Shown piece after piece: positions 27,209-37,614 of a DNA stretch of 64,000 nucleotides. Origin of the DNA: Alphaproteobacteria bacterium (lineage in GTDB: Bacteria; Pseudomonadota; Alphaproteobacteria; UBA9219; RFNS01); the NCBI GenBank assembly GCA_016124955.1, contig WGMR01000008.1, positions 144,004 to 208,003 on the forward strand. Reading direction: 5' to 3'. The notes beneath the pieces are model-generated. The model was not told the DNA's origin. It ran no database searches and worked only from the letters and a program-made list of their open reading frames with translations. The position numbers and the translations under genes are program-made. Positions within the stretch are counted from its first letter, which is position 1. Each line of letters opens with the position of its first letter.

Positions 27209-28242
27209 TTTCCGCCCCCTTTCCATAGCTTGCGCGGATCGAACGCATCGCGCACCGCTTCGCCCACGAAGATCAGAAGCGTCAGCATGGTTGCCAGCAC
27301 CATGAAGGCGGTGATACCGAGCCACGGCGCTTGCAGGTTATTTTTGCCCTGATTGAGCAGCTCGCCCAGCGAGGCGGAGCCGGGAGGCAACCCGAACCCG
27401 AGAAAATCGAGCGCGGTAAGCGTGGTGATCGAGCCGTTGAGGATGAAAGGGATGAAGGTCAGCGTCGCCACCATGGCGTTGGGCAAAACATGCTTGAACA
27501 TAATGGTGGCATCGCCCGCGCCAAGCGCCTTCGCGGCGCGCACATAATCGAAATTGCGGCCGCGCAGGAATTCGGCGCGCACGACGCCCACGAGGCTCAT
27601 CCACGAAAACAGCAGCATGAGCAGCAGCAGCCACCAGAAATTCGGTTGCACCAGCGAAGCGAGGATGATCAGCAGGTACAGCACCGGCATGCCGGACCAT
27701 ATTTCGATCACGCGCTGGAAGATCAGATCGGTCTTGCCGCCGAAATAACCCTGCACCGCGCCCGCAATCACGCCGATCACCGATGAAAGGATGGTCAGCG
27801 TCAGCCCGAACAGGACGGAGATGCGAAAGCCATAGATCACGCGCGCCAGCACGTCGCGGCCCTGATCATCGGTCCCGAGCCAGTTTTCGCCGGAAGGCGG
27901 GGCCGGGGCGGGCACCTGCAAGCCGTAGTTGATGGTGTTGTAGGAATAGGGAATGAGTGGCATCACCATCCAGCCCTTGGCGGCAATCAGGTTTGCCACA
28001 TAGGGGTCGCGGTAATTCGCCTCGGTTTCAAACTCGCCGCCGAAAACGGTTTCCGGATAAGCGGTGAAGACAGGGAAATAGAGCTGCCCTTCGTAGCGGA
28101 CCAGCAGCGGCTTGTCGTTGGCAATGAATTCGGCGCCCAGCGTGACGAAGAACAGCAGGAGGAAAAGCCAAAGCGACCAGAAACCGCGCTTGTTGGCGCG
28201 GAAGTTCACGAGCCGCCGCCGGTTGAGGGGAGAAAGCTTCAT
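27205..28242 (-). CDS. yejE: Peptide ABC transporter permease YejE
   Basis: 345 residues. An N-terminal membrane helix (about 22-42) precedes a large periplasmic insert (about 50-145, including the conserved [20 protein letters not shown]) and then the permease core. The core has the EAA-loop residues involved in ATPase contact ([19 protein letters not shown]). This matches YejE, the larger OppC-like permease. It overlaps yejB upstream and yejF downstream by ATGA, indicating tight translational coupling. Confidence 0.94.
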   Translation of the reverse strand: MKLSPLNRRRLVNFRANKRGFWSLWLFLLLFFVTLGAEFIANDKPLLVRYEGQLYFPVFTAYPETVFGGEFETEANYRDPYVANLIAAKGWMVMPLIPYSYNTINYGLQVPAPAPPSGENWLGTDDQGRDVLARVIYGFRISVLFGLTLTILSSVIGVIAGAVQGYFGGKTDLIFQRVIEIWSGMPVLYLLIILASLVQPNFWWLLLLMLLFSWMSLVGVVRAEFLRGRNFDYVRAAKALGAGDATIMFKHVLPNAMVATLTFIPFILNGSITTLTALDFLGFGLPPGSASLGELLNQGKNNLQAPWLGITAFMVLATMLTLLIFVGEAVRDAFDPRKLWKGGGK

Positions 28243-29351
28243 GTTTGCCGCGCCTCGAAATCGATGCGCGGATCGACAAGGGTATAAACGATATCGCCGA
28301 TCAGGTTCATGATCAGCCCGAGAAAGGTGAAGAAATACAGTGTGCCGAACATCACGGGGTAATCGCGGTTGATCGCCGCTTCGAAGCTCAGCAGCCCAAG
28401 CCCGTCAAGCGAGAAAATCACCTCGATCAGCAACGCGCCGGTAAACAGGATGGCGATGAAGGCGCCGGGAAAGCCCGCGATCACGATCAGCATGGCGTTG
28501 CGGAACACATGGCCGTACAGCACGCGCTTCTCGCTCAGCCCCTTGGCGCGGGCGGTCACCACATATTGCTTGTTGATTTCATCGAGAAACGAATTTTTGG
28601 TCAGCATCGTCAGGCTGGCGAAGCCGCCAATCACCATGGCGGCGACGGGCAGCGCGATATGCCAGAAATAATCGATAATCTTGCCCGGCGTGGAAAGCTG
28701 ATCCCAGTTATCGGAAAACAGCCCGCGCAGCGGGAACCAATCAAGATAACGCCCGCCGGCGAACAGCACGATCAGAAGCACTGCGAACAGGAAGCCCGGT
28801 ATCGCGTAACCGACGATAACGGCTGCGCTGGTCCATACATCGAACGGCGAGCCATCCTTCACCGCCTTGCGGATACCGAGCGGTATGGAAATGAGATAGA
28901 CGATCAGCGTGGTCCAGAGACCGAGCGAGATCGAAACCGGCATCTTCGCGAGCACGAGATCGACCACCTGTTCGTCGCGGAAGTATGATTTGCCGAAATC
29001 GAAACGCAGATAATTCCCCATCATCAGCAAAAAGCGTTCATGCACCGGCTTGTCGAATCCGAACTGGATCTCAAGCTCCCGGATCAGCTCGGGGTCCACG
29101 CCTTGCGCGCCGGGGTAGCGGCCTGCGCCTTCGCTGCTCATTTGCTGTTGCTGGTTCATGGCGCGCGCCGCCTGATCGCCGCCCGCGCCGCTAAAGCGTG
29201 CGGTGGCATCAACCGCGCTGCCCTGCAATTTGGCGATCACCTGCTCCACCGGGCCGCCGGGTGCCGCTTGCACGATGATGAAGTTCAGCACCATGATGCC
29301 CAGAAGTGTAGGCACGATCAGCATCAGGCGGCGGAGGATATAGGCGATCAT
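28239..29351 (-). CDS. yejB: Peptide ABC transporter permease YejB
   Basis: 370 residues from the ATG at 29351 ([19 protein letters not shown]); the frame is open for 67 more codons upstream, but these overlap the sulP region and look non-coding. It is an OppB-like permease with the typical first helix, a periplasmic loop with [13 protein letters not shown], and an EAA loop ([19 protein letters not shown]). It starts the yejB-E-F unit, divergent from sulP by 100 bp. In E. coli yejA directly precedes yejB; here yejA lies beyond sulP. Confidence 0.93.
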   Translation of the reverse strand: MIAYILRRLMLIVPTLLGIMVLNFIIVQAAPGGPVEQVIAKLQGSAVDATARFSGAGGDQAARAMNQQQQMSSEGAGRYPGAQGVDPELIRELEIQFGFDKPVHERFLLMMGNYLRFDFGKSYFRDEQVVDLVLAKMPVSISLGLWTTLIVYLISIPLGIRKAVKDGSPFDVWTSAAVIVGYAIPGFLFAVLLIVLFAGGRYLDWFPLRGLFSDNWDQLSTPGKIIDYFWHIALPVAAMVIGGFASLTMLTKNSFLDEINKQYVVTARAKGLSEKRVLYGHVFRNAMLIVIAGFPGAFIAILFTGALLIEVIFSLDGLGLLSFEAAINRDYPVMFGTLYFFTFLGLIMNLIGDIVYTLVDPRIDFEARQT

Positions 29352-29451
29352 GGAAGGACGGTAGCAGGGGAAACATGAAAAACACAGACGAAAAAAATTT
29401 ATAAAGGCCGGTGCCGGCAAGGGCAAGTTACCGTCGGGGGGATTATACTGC

Positions 29452-31188
29452 ATGGCATCGTCTTGTTCCTTGCTACGGGTCATGCACATGAAGTTTCCGT
29501 TCCCGAGCGCTCCGTACTGGCGCCTGTACGTGCCGAAGCTTGTCACTGTCATGCGGCAGGGTTACGGATGGGCCGATCTGCGGCAGGACGTGCTTGCCGG
29601 GCTAACGGTGGCCGTTGTCGCGCTGCCGCTTGCCATGGCGTTGGCGATAGCTTCCGGAACTTCGCCTGATAAAGGGCTGGTAACGGCTATCGTCGCGGGA
29701 TTCCTGATCTCGGCCCTCGGCGGCAGCCGTTTCCAGATAGGCGGGCCGACGGGCGCGTTTGTTGTCGTCGTATTCAACGTGATCGACAAATTCGGCTATG
29801 ACGGGCTTGTCGTCGCCACGTTGATGGCGGGCGCCATGCTCGTGATCTCCGGATTTGCCCGGCTCGGCACTGTGATCAAGTATATTCCGCAGCCCGTGAT
29901 CACCGGTTTCACCGCAGGCATTGCCGTCATTATCTTTTCAAGCCAGGTGGGCGAATTTTTCGGCTTGCAGCTTGAAAAGGTTCCGGCCGACTTCCTTGAA
30001 AAATGGCAGGTCTATGCCGCCAACTGGGAAGCCTACAGTGGCGTGACGCTTGGCGTTGCCGCGCTTTCGCTGGCGCTGATTGTTGCCTTGCGCAAACTGT
30101 CACCGAAGCTTCCGGCATTCCTGCTGACCGTTTTGCTCGGTTCGGTTCTGGTCTGGGCCTTCGGCCTGCAAACTGAAACCATCGGCACGCGTTTCGGCGG
30201 CATAACGGCGGCGCTGCCTGTCCCGGCCATACCGGAATTCACGCTGTTTCGTCTTAAGGAACTGCTGCCGAGCGCGTTCACCATTGCCTTTCTGGCGGGG
30301 GTTGAATCGCTGCTTTCCGCCGTGGTGGCCGATGCGGTCACCGCGCGGCGGCATCGCTCCAACTGCGAGCTTGTGGCGCAGGGCGTGGCCAACATGGCAT
30401 CGGCGCTGTTTGGCGGCCTTCCGGCCACCGGCGCGATCGCGCGCACGATGACCAATATTCGCTCCGGCGCACGTTCGCCGATTGCCGGCATCATGCATGC
30501 CGTATTTCTTCTGGTGTTTATCGTGGTTGCCGCGCCGCTGGCGGCCTATATCCCGCTCGCCAGTCTTGCCGCCGTGCTGATGATCGTCGCGTGGAACATG
30601 AGCGAGGTTGAACGCATAAGATCGCTGCTGCGTGCGACATGGGGCGAACGAATGACGCTGCTCGTTACCTTCGGTCTTACGGTGCTGGTTGATCTTACCG
30701 TGGCGATCGAGGCGGGCGTGGTGATGGCGGCCATCCTGTTTATGGTGCGTATGACCCGTGTCGTGGAGATTCAATCGCAGGGGCAGTATGGCGATGCCGA
30801 CATGGACGATTTTACGCGGCAGGCCGATCCCTATATGCGGCGTGGCGCTTTACCTCCCGGCGTGGAGTTGCTGCAAATTCGCGGGCCTTTCTTCTTCGGC
30901 GCCACGGGCAGGTTGCTTGACGCGCTGGATGATATGGCGGCGCCCGCAAGGATATACCTGCTTGATCTGCAGTACGTACCGTTCATAGACGCAACGGGCG
31001 CGCATGCGTTAAGCGATTTTGTGGGTCGTGTGCGCCGGCAGGGCGGGCATGTCATTATATTCGGACTGCAGCAGCAGCCGCTTTCCATGATCGACCGTAT
31101 GCAGGTCGCTGAAGGGCAGGACAATATCGACCTTGTCGGTACATATGAGAACGCCCGTGACCGGGCGGGCATATTGCTGAAAGCGTGA
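29452..31188 (+). CDS. SulP/SLC26 anion transporter with STAS domain
   Basis: 578 residues as annotated; in-frame ATGs at 29482 and 29488 are equally plausible because no clear SD is seen. About 11-14 membrane helices start near residue 48 ([23 protein letters not shown]), and the family motif [12 protein letters not shown] follows. A cytoplasmic STAS domain (about 455-570) has the strand [17 protein letters not shown] typical of SulP regulators. Substrates in the family include sulfate, bicarbonate and dicarboxylates; which one cannot be told here. The gene sits on the opposite strand between yejA and yejB. Confidence 0.92.
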   Translation: MASSCSLLRVMHMKFPFPSAPYWRLYVPKLVTVMRQGYGWADLRQDVLAGLTVAVVALPLAMALAIASGTSPDKGLVTAIVAGFLISALGGSRFQIGGPTGAFVVVVFNVIDKFGYDGLVVATLMAGAMLVISGFARLGTVIKYIPQPVITGFTAGIAVIIFSSQVGEFFGLQLEKVPADFLEKWQVYAANWEAYSGVTLGVAALSLALIVALRKLSPKLPAFLLTVLLGSVLVWAFGLQTETIGTRFGGITAALPVPAIPEFTLFRLKELLPSAFTIAFLAGVESLLSAVVADAVTARRHRSNCELVAQGVANMASALFGGLPATGAIARTMTNIRSGARSPIAGIMHAVFLLVFIVVAAPLAAYIPLASLAAVLMIVAWNMSEVERIRSLLRATWGERMTLLVTFGLTVLVDLTVAIEAGVVMAAILFMVRMTRVVEIQSQGQYGDADMDDFTRQADPYMRRGALPPGVELLQIRGPFFFGATGRLLDALDDMAAPARIYLLDLQYVPFIDATGAHALSDFVGRVRRQGGHVIIFGLQQQPLSMIDRMQVAEGQDNIDLVGTYENARDRAGILLKA

Positions 31189-31193
31189 AACGA

Positions 31194-33038
31194 TCAGCTC
31201 TTGCCTTCCGCCCGCTTCTGCAGCGCGTTGATTTTTGCGGCCTTTGCCGGGTCGGTCCACCACAGATCGGGGATGCCGAGGCCGTATTTCGGCGTTTCAG
31301 CCGGCCTGCCGAACTTGTCCCAGTAGGCTAGGCGGTAGATGCCCACATGCCATTGCGGGATCACATAGTGATGCCATAGCAATACGCGGTCGAGCGCGCG
31401 GCAGACCGCCACCAGCTCTTCCCGGCTTTCGGCCTTGACCAGCTTTTCAAGCAAAGCATCCACCGCCGGGTCTTTCACGCCGATCAGGTTGCGGCTGCCT
31501 TTTACATCCGCCTTGGCTGACCCCCAGAAATCGAACTGTTCGTTGCCGGGCGATAGCGATTGCGCGAAGACGTGGATGATCATGTCGAAATCAAAACCGT
31601 CGATCATGTTCTGATACTGCGCGCTGTCAACCAGCCGGAAATCGGCCTTGATGCCGAGCCGTTCAAGGTTGCGCAGATAGGGTTGCACCCAGCGGTCGAA
31701 GGCCGCGGTTTCGTTGATGATCGTGAAGGTGAACGGTTCCCCCGCCGCGTTGACGAGCTTGCCGTCCTTCAGCGACCAGCCCGCTTCGCGCAAAAGCGCG
31801 GTGGCGCGGCGCAGGTTTTCGCGGTTGTTGCCGCTGCCGTCGGTCACGGGGTTTTTGTATTCCTTGGTGAAGACTTCGTCCGGGATCCGGCCGCGCAGCG
31901 GCTCCAGCAGCTTGAGTTCGGCTTCCCCCGGCAGGCCGCGCGCGGCCAGCTCGGAATTGGCAAAATAGCTGCCGCTGCGTTTATAGGCACCGAAAGCGAT
32001 ATTCTTGTTGGCCCATTCGAAATCGAACGCGTAGTTCAGCGCTTCGCGCACGCGCGGGTCCTTGAACAGCGGGCGGCGGGTGTTCACGACAAAAGCCTGC
32101 ATGCCCGCCGGCAGCTCGTTCGCGATTTCCTTTTTCACGATCCAGCCTTCCTTGACCGGTGGCGCGTTGTAGGCGGTGGCCCATTCCTTGGCGATATTCT
32201 CGTTACGGAAATCATAGCGGCCCGCGAACAGCGCTTCGAGCGCGATGGTCGCGTCGCGGTAATAATCGTAATAAATCACATCGAAGTTGTAGCGTCCGCG
32301 GTTGACCGGCAGATCCTTGCCCCACCAGTCTTCCACGCGGCGGAAGCTGATCGCGCGGCCCTGATCGACCTTTTCGACCTTGTAAGGCCCGCTACCGAGC
32401 GGCGGTTCCAGCGTGGTGGCGGCGAAATCGCGGGTTTTCCAGTCATGCTCCGCCAGCACCGGCAATTGGCCCATGATCAGCGGCAATTCGGTGTTGCCTG
32501 CCTGCTTGAAGGTAAACTTTACGCTGTGCGGGCCGGTCTTTTCCGCCTTCGCCACATCGCGGTAATAGCTGCGATAAAAAGGGTGGCCCTTTTCGCTCAG
32601 AATGTTGAAAGAAAAAATCACGTCTTCGGGGCGCACCGGCTTGCCATCGTGGAAGCGCGCCTCGGGCCGCAGATGGTATTCAACCCAGCTTTTATCGCTC
32701 GCCACCGCGACGCTTTCCGCCACCAGCCCATATTGGCTGAAAGGTTCGTCGAGCGATGCTTCCATCAGCGTCTCGACCGTTAAAGCCATGCCGTCGGCCG
32801 CGAGGCCTTTGAGGATGAAGGGGTTGAGGTTGTCGAAGGTGCCGATAGCGGCGAGGTGTATATCCCCGCCCTTGGGCGCTGCCGGATTTGCGTAATCGAA
32901 ATGCGAGAATGTGGCGGGGTATTTCGGCGCGCCATGCAGCGCGATACCGTGCGCCCCTTCTGCGGCCCTGGCGGAGTGCGGAAGACAGAGCGCGGCGATG
33001 ACGAGTGCGGCGGCCGCAAGGCCGCTAAGGTTTTTCAT
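31194..33038 (-). CDS. yejA: Peptide ABC transporter substrate-binding protein (YejA type)
   Basis: 614 residues from the ATG at 33038 (AAGGGGG 5 nt upstream); the open frame continues far upstream through sapC but is non-coding there. A signal peptide of about 26 residues (ending HSARA) is followed by an SBP_bac_5 domain with HGIALHGAPKYPATFSHFDYANP, LNPFILKG and EYHLRPEARFHDGKPV. It delivers peptides to YejBEF from the periplasm. It is separated from the permease genes by the convergent sulP gene, and its own stop is 5 nt from the sulP stop. sapC lies 17 nt upstream on the same strand. Confidence 0.94.
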   Translation of the reverse strand: MKNLSGLAAAALVIAALCLPHSARAAEGAHGIALHGAPKYPATFSHFDYANPAAPKGGDIHLAAIGTFDNLNPFILKGLAADGMALTVETLMEASLDEPFSQYGLVAESVAVASDKSWVEYHLRPEARFHDGKPVRPEDVIFSFNILSEKGHPFYRSYYRDVAKAEKTGPHSVKFTFKQAGNTELPLIMGQLPVLAEHDWKTRDFAATTLEPPLGSGPYKVEKVDQGRAISFRRVEDWWGKDLPVNRGRYNFDVIYYDYYRDATIALEALFAGRYDFRNENIAKEWATAYNAPPVKEGWIVKKEIANELPAGMQAFVVNTRRPLFKDPRVREALNYAFDFEWANKNIAFGAYKRSGSYFANSELAARGLPGEAELKLLEPLRGRIPDEVFTKEYKNPVTDGSGNNRENLRRATALLREAGWSLKDGKLVNAAGEPFTFTIINETAAFDRWVQPYLRNLERLGIKADFRLVDSAQYQNMIDGFDFDMIIHVFAQSLSPGNEQFDFWGSAKADVKGSRNLIGVKDPAVDALLEKLVKAESREELVAVCRALDRVLLWHHYVIPQWHVGIYRLAYWDKFGRPAETPKYGLGIPDLWWTDPAKAAKINALQKRAEGKS

Positions 33039-33055
33039 ACAAGCCCCCTTGGATA

Positions 33056-33820
33056 TTATTTCCGCGCGCTGGCCAATGCGCCCAGCTGGGCCCAGCGCTG
33101 CTGCGAGATCAGATGGGCATAAACCAGCCCGACCCAGCCCTGATGCCGCCATGCCACGAATACATCGTCCGGCAATGACTGGAAGCGGTTTTCGTCGATC
33201 GTCAGAAAGCCGCTGACCTTGTGCTTGTCGCCCGCGGGCGTATCGATTTCGATATTGCGTTCGACCAGCAGGTTGTGTTGGCGCATCGCTTTCATGAAAG
33301 CGTCGGTTGCTTCGCCTTGCTGGCGCAGCGCGGCGCAGAACTGCAGCGCCTTGTCGGTCACATCCGAAGGCTTGCCGTTTTCGAACAGCGCAAGATCGGC
33401 ATCTTCGCCGAACAGGTTGGAGGCTTCGTCGATGCACAGCACGAGCTGGCGGTTGGTAGTGTCATCGATCAGGATGAAGGGGTAGCGGCGGATATAGGCG
33501 GGCACATAATGGCCCTTTTCCCATTGGCCTTGTTTGCTGATGAAAAGATTGGTGCTTGGTGTCACACCGGTCACGATGGCGGGCACCGGATCTTGCGTGG
33601 CGAGGAATACGATGGGGTATTGCGTGGCGGCGACGAAGAATTCGTCGATCACCAGCGGAATGGCGTTCGATTTGGCGGCGAAGCTGTAATCGCCGAGGCG
33701 GCGGATCTTGCGGCCGGCGTCTTGCGTGCTGTCGAGCACGCGGGGCTTCTGATAGAACAGCGGAAGGGCGGCCTGACCGGCCTGGGTAGCTGCTTGTGGC
33801 TCTGCTGTCGCCGTCGTCAC
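33056..33820 (-). CDS. SapC family protein
   Basis: 254 residues from a GTG start with GGAGG 4 nt upstream. It shows the SapC pattern: LPLFYQKPRVLDSTQ, a core with FFVAATQYPIVF, and YIRRYPFILIDD, ending with VAWRHQGWVGLVYAHLIS. SapC was named after the S-layer locus of Campylobacter fetus, but most proteobacterial members stand outside S-layer clusters and their role is not settled. No signal peptide is visible. It lies 17 nt upstream of yejA and is likely cotranscribed with it. Confidence 0.85.
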   Translation of the reverse strand: MTTATAEPQAATQAGQAALPLFYQKPRVLDSTQDAGRKIRRLGDYSFAAKSNAIPLVIDEFFVAATQYPIVFLATQDPVPAIVTGVTPSTNLFISKQGQWEKGHYVPAYIRRYPFILIDDTTNRQLVLCIDEASNLFGEDADLALFENGKPSDVTDKALQFCAALRQQGEATDAFMKAMRQHNLLVERNIEIDTPAGDKHKVSGFLTIDENRFQSLPDDVFVAWRHQGWVGLVYAHLISQQRWAQLGALASARK

Positions 33821-33889
33821 AACGCCTCCGACTCTGTTTCCAATGCCGTGAAATGTATATGATTTTTGCCGGCAAGGCTATGGGCCATG

Positions 33890-34231
33890 TCAGCGCCCGG
33901 CCCTTTTGCCCGGGAACCAGTGGCGACCCTGTTTATCCTCGATTTCAATGAGCCAGAGGTCCGGGTCGTAGGACGCTTGCTGCCGCATTGCGGAATCGGC
34001 TTCTTTTTCCGGCAGCGGATCGGTTTTCGTGAGCGGCGACCAGACAAGTTCGTCACCTATCCGTACCTGCGTCAGTAAATGAGCATGACCATCGAGCCGG
34101 TTGATTTTTAACAAAATTGTACCGCCCGCAAGGTCGCCCTTGCGGATAACGACAATCGGCACGCCTTCGGCGGCGGCGGTGCGAATCTGTGCGTTGACGA
34201 TCAGATCGGTGCGGAGGCGGTCATCTGCCAT
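33890..34231 (-). CDS. DUF1491 family protein
   Basis: 113 residues. The sequence RLRTDLIVNAQIRTAAAEGV, GDLAGGTILLKINRL and the C-terminal DPDLWLIEIEDKQGRHWFPG are the hallmarks of DUF1491, a small cytoplasmic family almost confined to alphaproteobacteria. Its function is not known. It starts 12 nt after the surE stop and is probably cotranscribed with it. Confidence 0.85.
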   Translation of the reverse strand: MADDRLRTDLIVNAQIRTAAAEGVPIVVIRKGDLAGGTILLKINRLDGHAHLLTQVRIGDELVWSPLTKTDPLPEKEADSAMRQQASYDPDLWLIEIEDKQGRHWFPGKRAGR

Positions 34232-34243
34232 GGGGGCAGGGTA

Positions 34244-35026
34244 TCAGGCGGCGGCGATGTCGCGCAAACTGACCGCGGCGCGACCGAGCGACAGGCTGCG
34301 ATCAAGGGTTACGGCTGTAACGGCGATCTGGCCTTTGCGCATGATGGCGATATCGCTTTCCTCGTCGCCTACATTTTCGGGCGTGCGGCCGAGCGAGAAC
34401 CAGTAGTAATTGTTTTCGCGCTTATCGGTGCGCTCCTCGACCTCGATCCTGGTGATGTTCTTGGTGCCCGCGCGCGCGTATGCAAAATCGCGGATCATGT
34501 CGGGCGGAATATCGGGGATGTTGACCGATAGGCAAGTATCCTTGCGCCAGCCCTTGGCAAGGAAATGTTGCAGCAAGGTGGGGATATGCGCCCGCGCCGG
34601 TTCCCAATTGATGCTGTCGCGGCTTTGGCATTCCTGGCTCAGCGCGATCGAAGGCACGCCCAGCATCAGCCCGCACAGCGCCGCGCCTACGGTGCCGGAA
34701 AGATTGATCTCGTCGCCCACATTGCGGCCGGCATTGACGCCGGAGAGCAAAAGGTTCGGCCTGTTTTCGCGCATCAGATGGCCGAGCGCCATGGCGACGC
34801 AATCGGATGGCGTGCCGGAAACCGCAAACACGCGTTCGGTGCGCTGCTGAACGCGGATGGGTTCGGTAAGCGTAATTGTTTGGCCGGTGCCGCTGCGGTC
34901 ATGATCGGGCGCGATCACCCAGACTTCTTCAGCCATCGCGGCGGCGATATCGTGCAAAAGGGTAAGACCGGGCGCGTCAATACCGTCATCGTTTGTAATC
35001 AATATGCGTGGCAGGCGAATGGACAT
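34244..35026 (-). CDS. surE: 5'-nucleotidase SurE
   Basis: 260 residues from the ATG at 35026. The metal-binding motif near the N-terminus (ILITNDDGIDAPGL) and the VSGTPSDCVAMAL, LLLSGVNAGRNVGDEINLSGTVG (split over the active site) and LSVNIPDIPP segments are diagnostic. SurE removes phosphate from nucleoside monophosphates and short polyphosphates and supports stationary-phase survival. In many proteobacteria it sits beside pcm and nlpD; neither is here. The partner gene is DUF1491. Confidence 0.95.
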   Translation of the reverse strand: MSIRLPRILITNDDGIDAPGLTLLHDIAAAMAEEVWVIAPDHDRSGTGQTITLTEPIRVQQRTERVFAVSGTPSDCVAMALGHLMRENRPNLLLSGVNAGRNVGDEINLSGTVGAALCGLMLGVPSIALSQECQSRDSINWEPARAHIPTLLQHFLAKGWRKDTCLSVNIPDIPPDMIRDFAYARAGTKNITRIEVEERTDKRENNYYWFSLGRTPENVGDEESDIAIMRKGQIAVTAVTLDRSLSLGRAAVSLRDIAAA

Positions 35027-35123
35027 CACTGAATCAATGCCGGTTGTTTTAAAATCAGGCTAACAATAGCCGCTTTTACCCGCGAGGCAAGCGCGGCAGC
35101 GGCAAGCCGAAGGCCGATTATGG

Positions 35124-36527
35124 TTAATTTCCGCTCTGTTCCAGCGATTTCCAAGCCTGCAGCTTGCGATAAAGCGTGGAGGGGCTGACTTCAAGCAGCG
35201 CGGCGGCGCGCGGCACTTCCTGCCCTGTTGTCACAAGCGCGTTCATGATCGCTTCCTTTTCCGTAAGCCACAGCGGTTTGACCGGCACGGGCGCAAGCGC
35301 TTGCGGTACGACCGTGCCGCCGTTCGCGCTTTCCCCGTCCGCGCCCACGGGCGCGTGTTGCAAGGCTTCGGGCAGCATGGCGGGCGTGACGGCGGGGCCG
35401 TTATGCAGCACGACCACGTTGCGCATGACATTTTCAAGTTCGCGCACATTGCCCGGCCAATCGTGGCGGCGCAGCATCGCTTCGGCCGCCGGGGTGAGGG
35501 CGGTGAAACCCTTGCCCTCCTCGCGCGCGAATTTTGCAAGGAAATAGAGCGCGAGGATGATAATGTCGTCATCCCGTTCACGTAGCGGCGGCATATCGAC
35601 CGGCACGACATGCAGGCGGTAATACAGGTCTTCACGGAAATTCCCGGCCTTCACCTCGGCCATCGGGTCGCGGTTGGTGGCGGCCACGATCCGGACATCG
35701 ACCTTTTCTGCCTTCGTGCTGCCGATTTGCTGCACCTCGCCGGTCTGGATGAAGCGGAGCAGCTTGACCTGCAGCTCGAGCGGCATTTCGCCAACCTCGT
35801 CGAGGAACAGTGTGCCGCCATCGGCGGCCTTGCCCGCACCGATCTGGTCGCCGACCGCGCCGGTGAAGGAACCTTTGATGTGACCGAAGATATGGCTTTC
35901 AAGCAATTCGTGGGGGATCGCAGCGCAGTTCATGGCGATAAAGGGCGCCGCCCGGCGCGGGCTGGCTTTATGGACCGCCTGCGCCGCCAGTTCCTTGCCG
36001 GTGCCGCTTTCACCGGTGATGAATACGCTGGCCTTGCTGGCGGCGACCGAATCGATGATGCGATAGACCGCCTGCATGGCCGGGGATTTGCCGATGAAAT
36101 CGTAGAATCCTTCCTGATCAAGCGCCTGGCGCAGTTCCCGCACCTCGTGCCGCAATGCGCGCTGCGAAAGCGCGTTCTTCAATGTCACCTGCAGCCGCGC
36201 GGCGGGGAAGGGTTTGACGATAAAATCGAACGCGCCTTCGCGCATAGCCTCGACCGCAACATTCACCGAACCGTGCGCCGTGATGATCACGACCGGTATT
36301 TCCGGGTTGCTGGCATGCAGCTTTTTCAGGACCTTGATGCCGCTGATATCGGGCAGGACGATATCGAGCACCACGGCGGAGGGCAGGCTTTGCGCGAGCG
36401 CATCGAGCGCATCGTTGCCGCACGCGACATGGTGCGGGCTGTAGCCGGCGGCTTTCAGATATTCTTCGTAGGTGCGCGCCAGCGACAACGTATCTTCGAC
36501 CAGCAGGATGGTGTTGTCGTGCAGCAT
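35124..36527 (-). CDS. Sigma-54-dependent NtrC-family response regulator
   Basis: 467 residues from the ATG at 36527. An N-terminal receiver domain (phosphoacceptor Asp55 in VVLDIVLPD) is followed by an AAA+ domain with Walker A GESGTGKE (172-179) and by a C-terminal Fis-type helix-turn-helix ([21 protein letters not shown]). The sigma-54 contact loop reads GSFTGA (219-224) in place of the nearly invariant GAFTGA. The layout resembles LuxO-type regulators of quorum sensing and motility. No histidine kinase gene is adjacent. A 16-bp palindrome lies 74-89 bp upstream and may be an operator. Confidence 0.92.
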   Translation of the reverse strand: MLHDNTILLVEDTLSLARTYEEYLKAAGYSPHHVACGNDALDALAQSLPSAVVLDIVLPDISGIKVLKKLHASNPEIPVVIITAHGSVNVAVEAMREGAFDFIVKPFPAARLQVTLKNALSQRALRHEVRELRQALDQEGFYDFIGKSPAMQAVYRIIDSVAASKASVFITGESGTGKELAAQAVHKASPRRAAPFIAMNCAAIPHELLESHIFGHIKGSFTGAVGDQIGAGKAADGGTLFLDEVGEMPLELQVKLLRFIQTGEVQQIGSTKAEKVDVRIVAATNRDPMAEVKAGNFREDLYYRLHVVPVDMPPLRERDDDIIILALYFLAKFAREEGKGFTALTPAAEAMLRRHDWPGNVRELENVMRNVVVLHNGPAVTPAMLPEALQHAPVGADGESANGGTVVPQALAPVPVKPLWLTEKEAIMNALVTTGQEVPRAAALLEVSPSTLYRKLQAWKSLEQSGN

Positions 36528-36600
36528 GGGGTGGCGCCGTCGGCTTGCGGTGGATCGACCAAGCCTAGCCGCGCAAAGATTGATGAATGGAAAATCCGGA

Positions 36601-36616
36601 GCATATGCGCATATGC
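36601..36616. repeat. 16-bp perfect palindrome GCATATGCGCATATGC
   Basis: This is GCATATGC repeated twice and is also perfectly self-complementary. It lies in the 147-bp gap between the response regulator start (36527) and the rpsU stop (36675), 4 bp beyond the rpsU terminator stem region. It could be an operator for the regulator gene. Confidence 0.75.
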
Positions 36617-36619
36617 ACA

Positions 36620-36650
36620 AAAGCAAACGGGCGGGGAATGCCCGCCCGTT
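36620..36650 (-). terminator. Rho-independent terminator of rpsU
   Basis: A 10-bp stem, AACGGGCGGG (36626-36635), pairs with CCCGCCCGTT (36641-36650) around a 5-nt loop. On the minus strand the stem is followed by TGCTTTTG. Confidence 0.85.
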
Positions 36651-36674
36651 CGAAAACCTTTCGTGCGCCGAAGA

Positions 36675-36878
36675 CTAGAAGCCTTCGCGCTCCTTGCGCT
36701 TGCGCTCAACCTTGCGCTGGCGGCGGATAGCTTCGGCGCGTTCGCGCGCCTTCTTTTCCGACGGCTTTTCGTAATTGCGGCGCAGCTTCATTTCGCGGAA
36801 TACGCCTTCGCGCTGCATCTTTTTCTTCAGGACCCTCAGGGCCTGATCGACGTTGTTATCACGGACCAGAACTTGCAC
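36675..36878 (-). CDS. rpsU: 30S ribosomal protein S21
   Basis: 67 residues from a GTG start with GGAGTG 7 nt upstream. The sequence begins [21 protein letters not shown] after the initiator and ends in a strongly basic helix, as in alphaproteobacterial S21. It binds near the anti-Shine-Dalgarno end of 16S rRNA during initiation. It is monocistronic with its own terminator and divergent from the deformylase gene by about 200 bp. Confidence 0.96.
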   Translation of the reverse strand: MQVLVRDNNVDQALRVLKKKMQREGVFREMKLRRNYEKPSEKKARERAEAIRRQRKVERKRKEREGF

Positions 36879-37074
36879 GCGTTATCACTCCATCCCGTTT
36901 CGAGAATGCCTGTGGCGGGCGACCCCCGCCACGCCGAAGAGGCGCTTCTATAACACATTCAAAAGGTTAAAAGGAAGTGTGCAGCAGGTCTTTTCGTAAA
37001 AATACGGTTTTGTAATTGAATCCAAAGGCTTTTTGCCCCATATCAGGGGCAGGAAATAAGCACGGAAAGGCCAT

Positions 37075-37614
37075 ATGACCCTGCATAAGCTTACATTCAT
37101 GGGCAACCCGGTGCTGCGCGAGGTCGCGGCGCTGATCGAGCATCCGCAGGATGCCGTCCTTTTGCAACTGGTCGCCGACATGCACGAAACCATGCTGGCG
37201 GAAGAAGGGGTGGGGCTGGCGGCGCCGCAGGTCGGCATCAGCCAGCGTTTGTTCGTGTTCCGCGTGCCCGAAGAGCGCACCAGCGACGATAAAGACGATG
37301 CGCCGTGGCAGCACCAGACCCTGATCAACCCCGAGATCACGCCGCTAAGCGACGAGATGGAAATGGGATGGGAAGGCTGCCTCTCGATTCCCGGTTTGCG
37401 CGGCGTCGTGCCGCGCTACAAGCGCATCGGTTATCGCGGCATTGATGAAAAGGGCAAGATGGTCGAACGCGAAGCCGCCGGTTTCCACGCCCGCGTGGTG
37501 CAGCACGAGCTGGATCATCTTGATGGCGTGCTCTATCTTGATCGCATGAAGGATATGCGCCACCTGACTTTCGAAAGCGAAATGCATCACTTCATGAAGC
37601 AGGAGGAGATGTGA
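37075..37614 (+). CDS. def: Peptide deformylase
   Basis: 179 residues. All three catalytic motifs are present: GVGLAAPQ, EGCLSIP (metal-binding Cys) and QHELDHLDG (two metal-binding His and the catalytic Glu). It removes the formyl group from nascent N-terminal methionine. GGAAAGG precedes the ATG. The stop is followed immediately by the start of the COQ9-like gene (GTGATGACG junction), so the two form an operon. The usual partner fmt is not adjacent. Confidence 0.96.
   Translation: MTLHKLTFMGNPVLREVAALIEHPQDAVLLQLVADMHETMLAEEGVGLAAPQVGISQRLFVFRVPEERTSDDKDDAPWQHQTLINPEITPLSDEMEMGWEGCLSIPGLRGVVPRYKRIGYRGIDEKGKMVEREAAGFHARVVQHELDHLDGVLYLDRMKDMRHLTFESEMHHFMKQEEM

Noticed and set aside
31560-32783. 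407-codon plus-strand frame over yejA
   Set aside because: Antisense to the conserved binding protein; no start signals.
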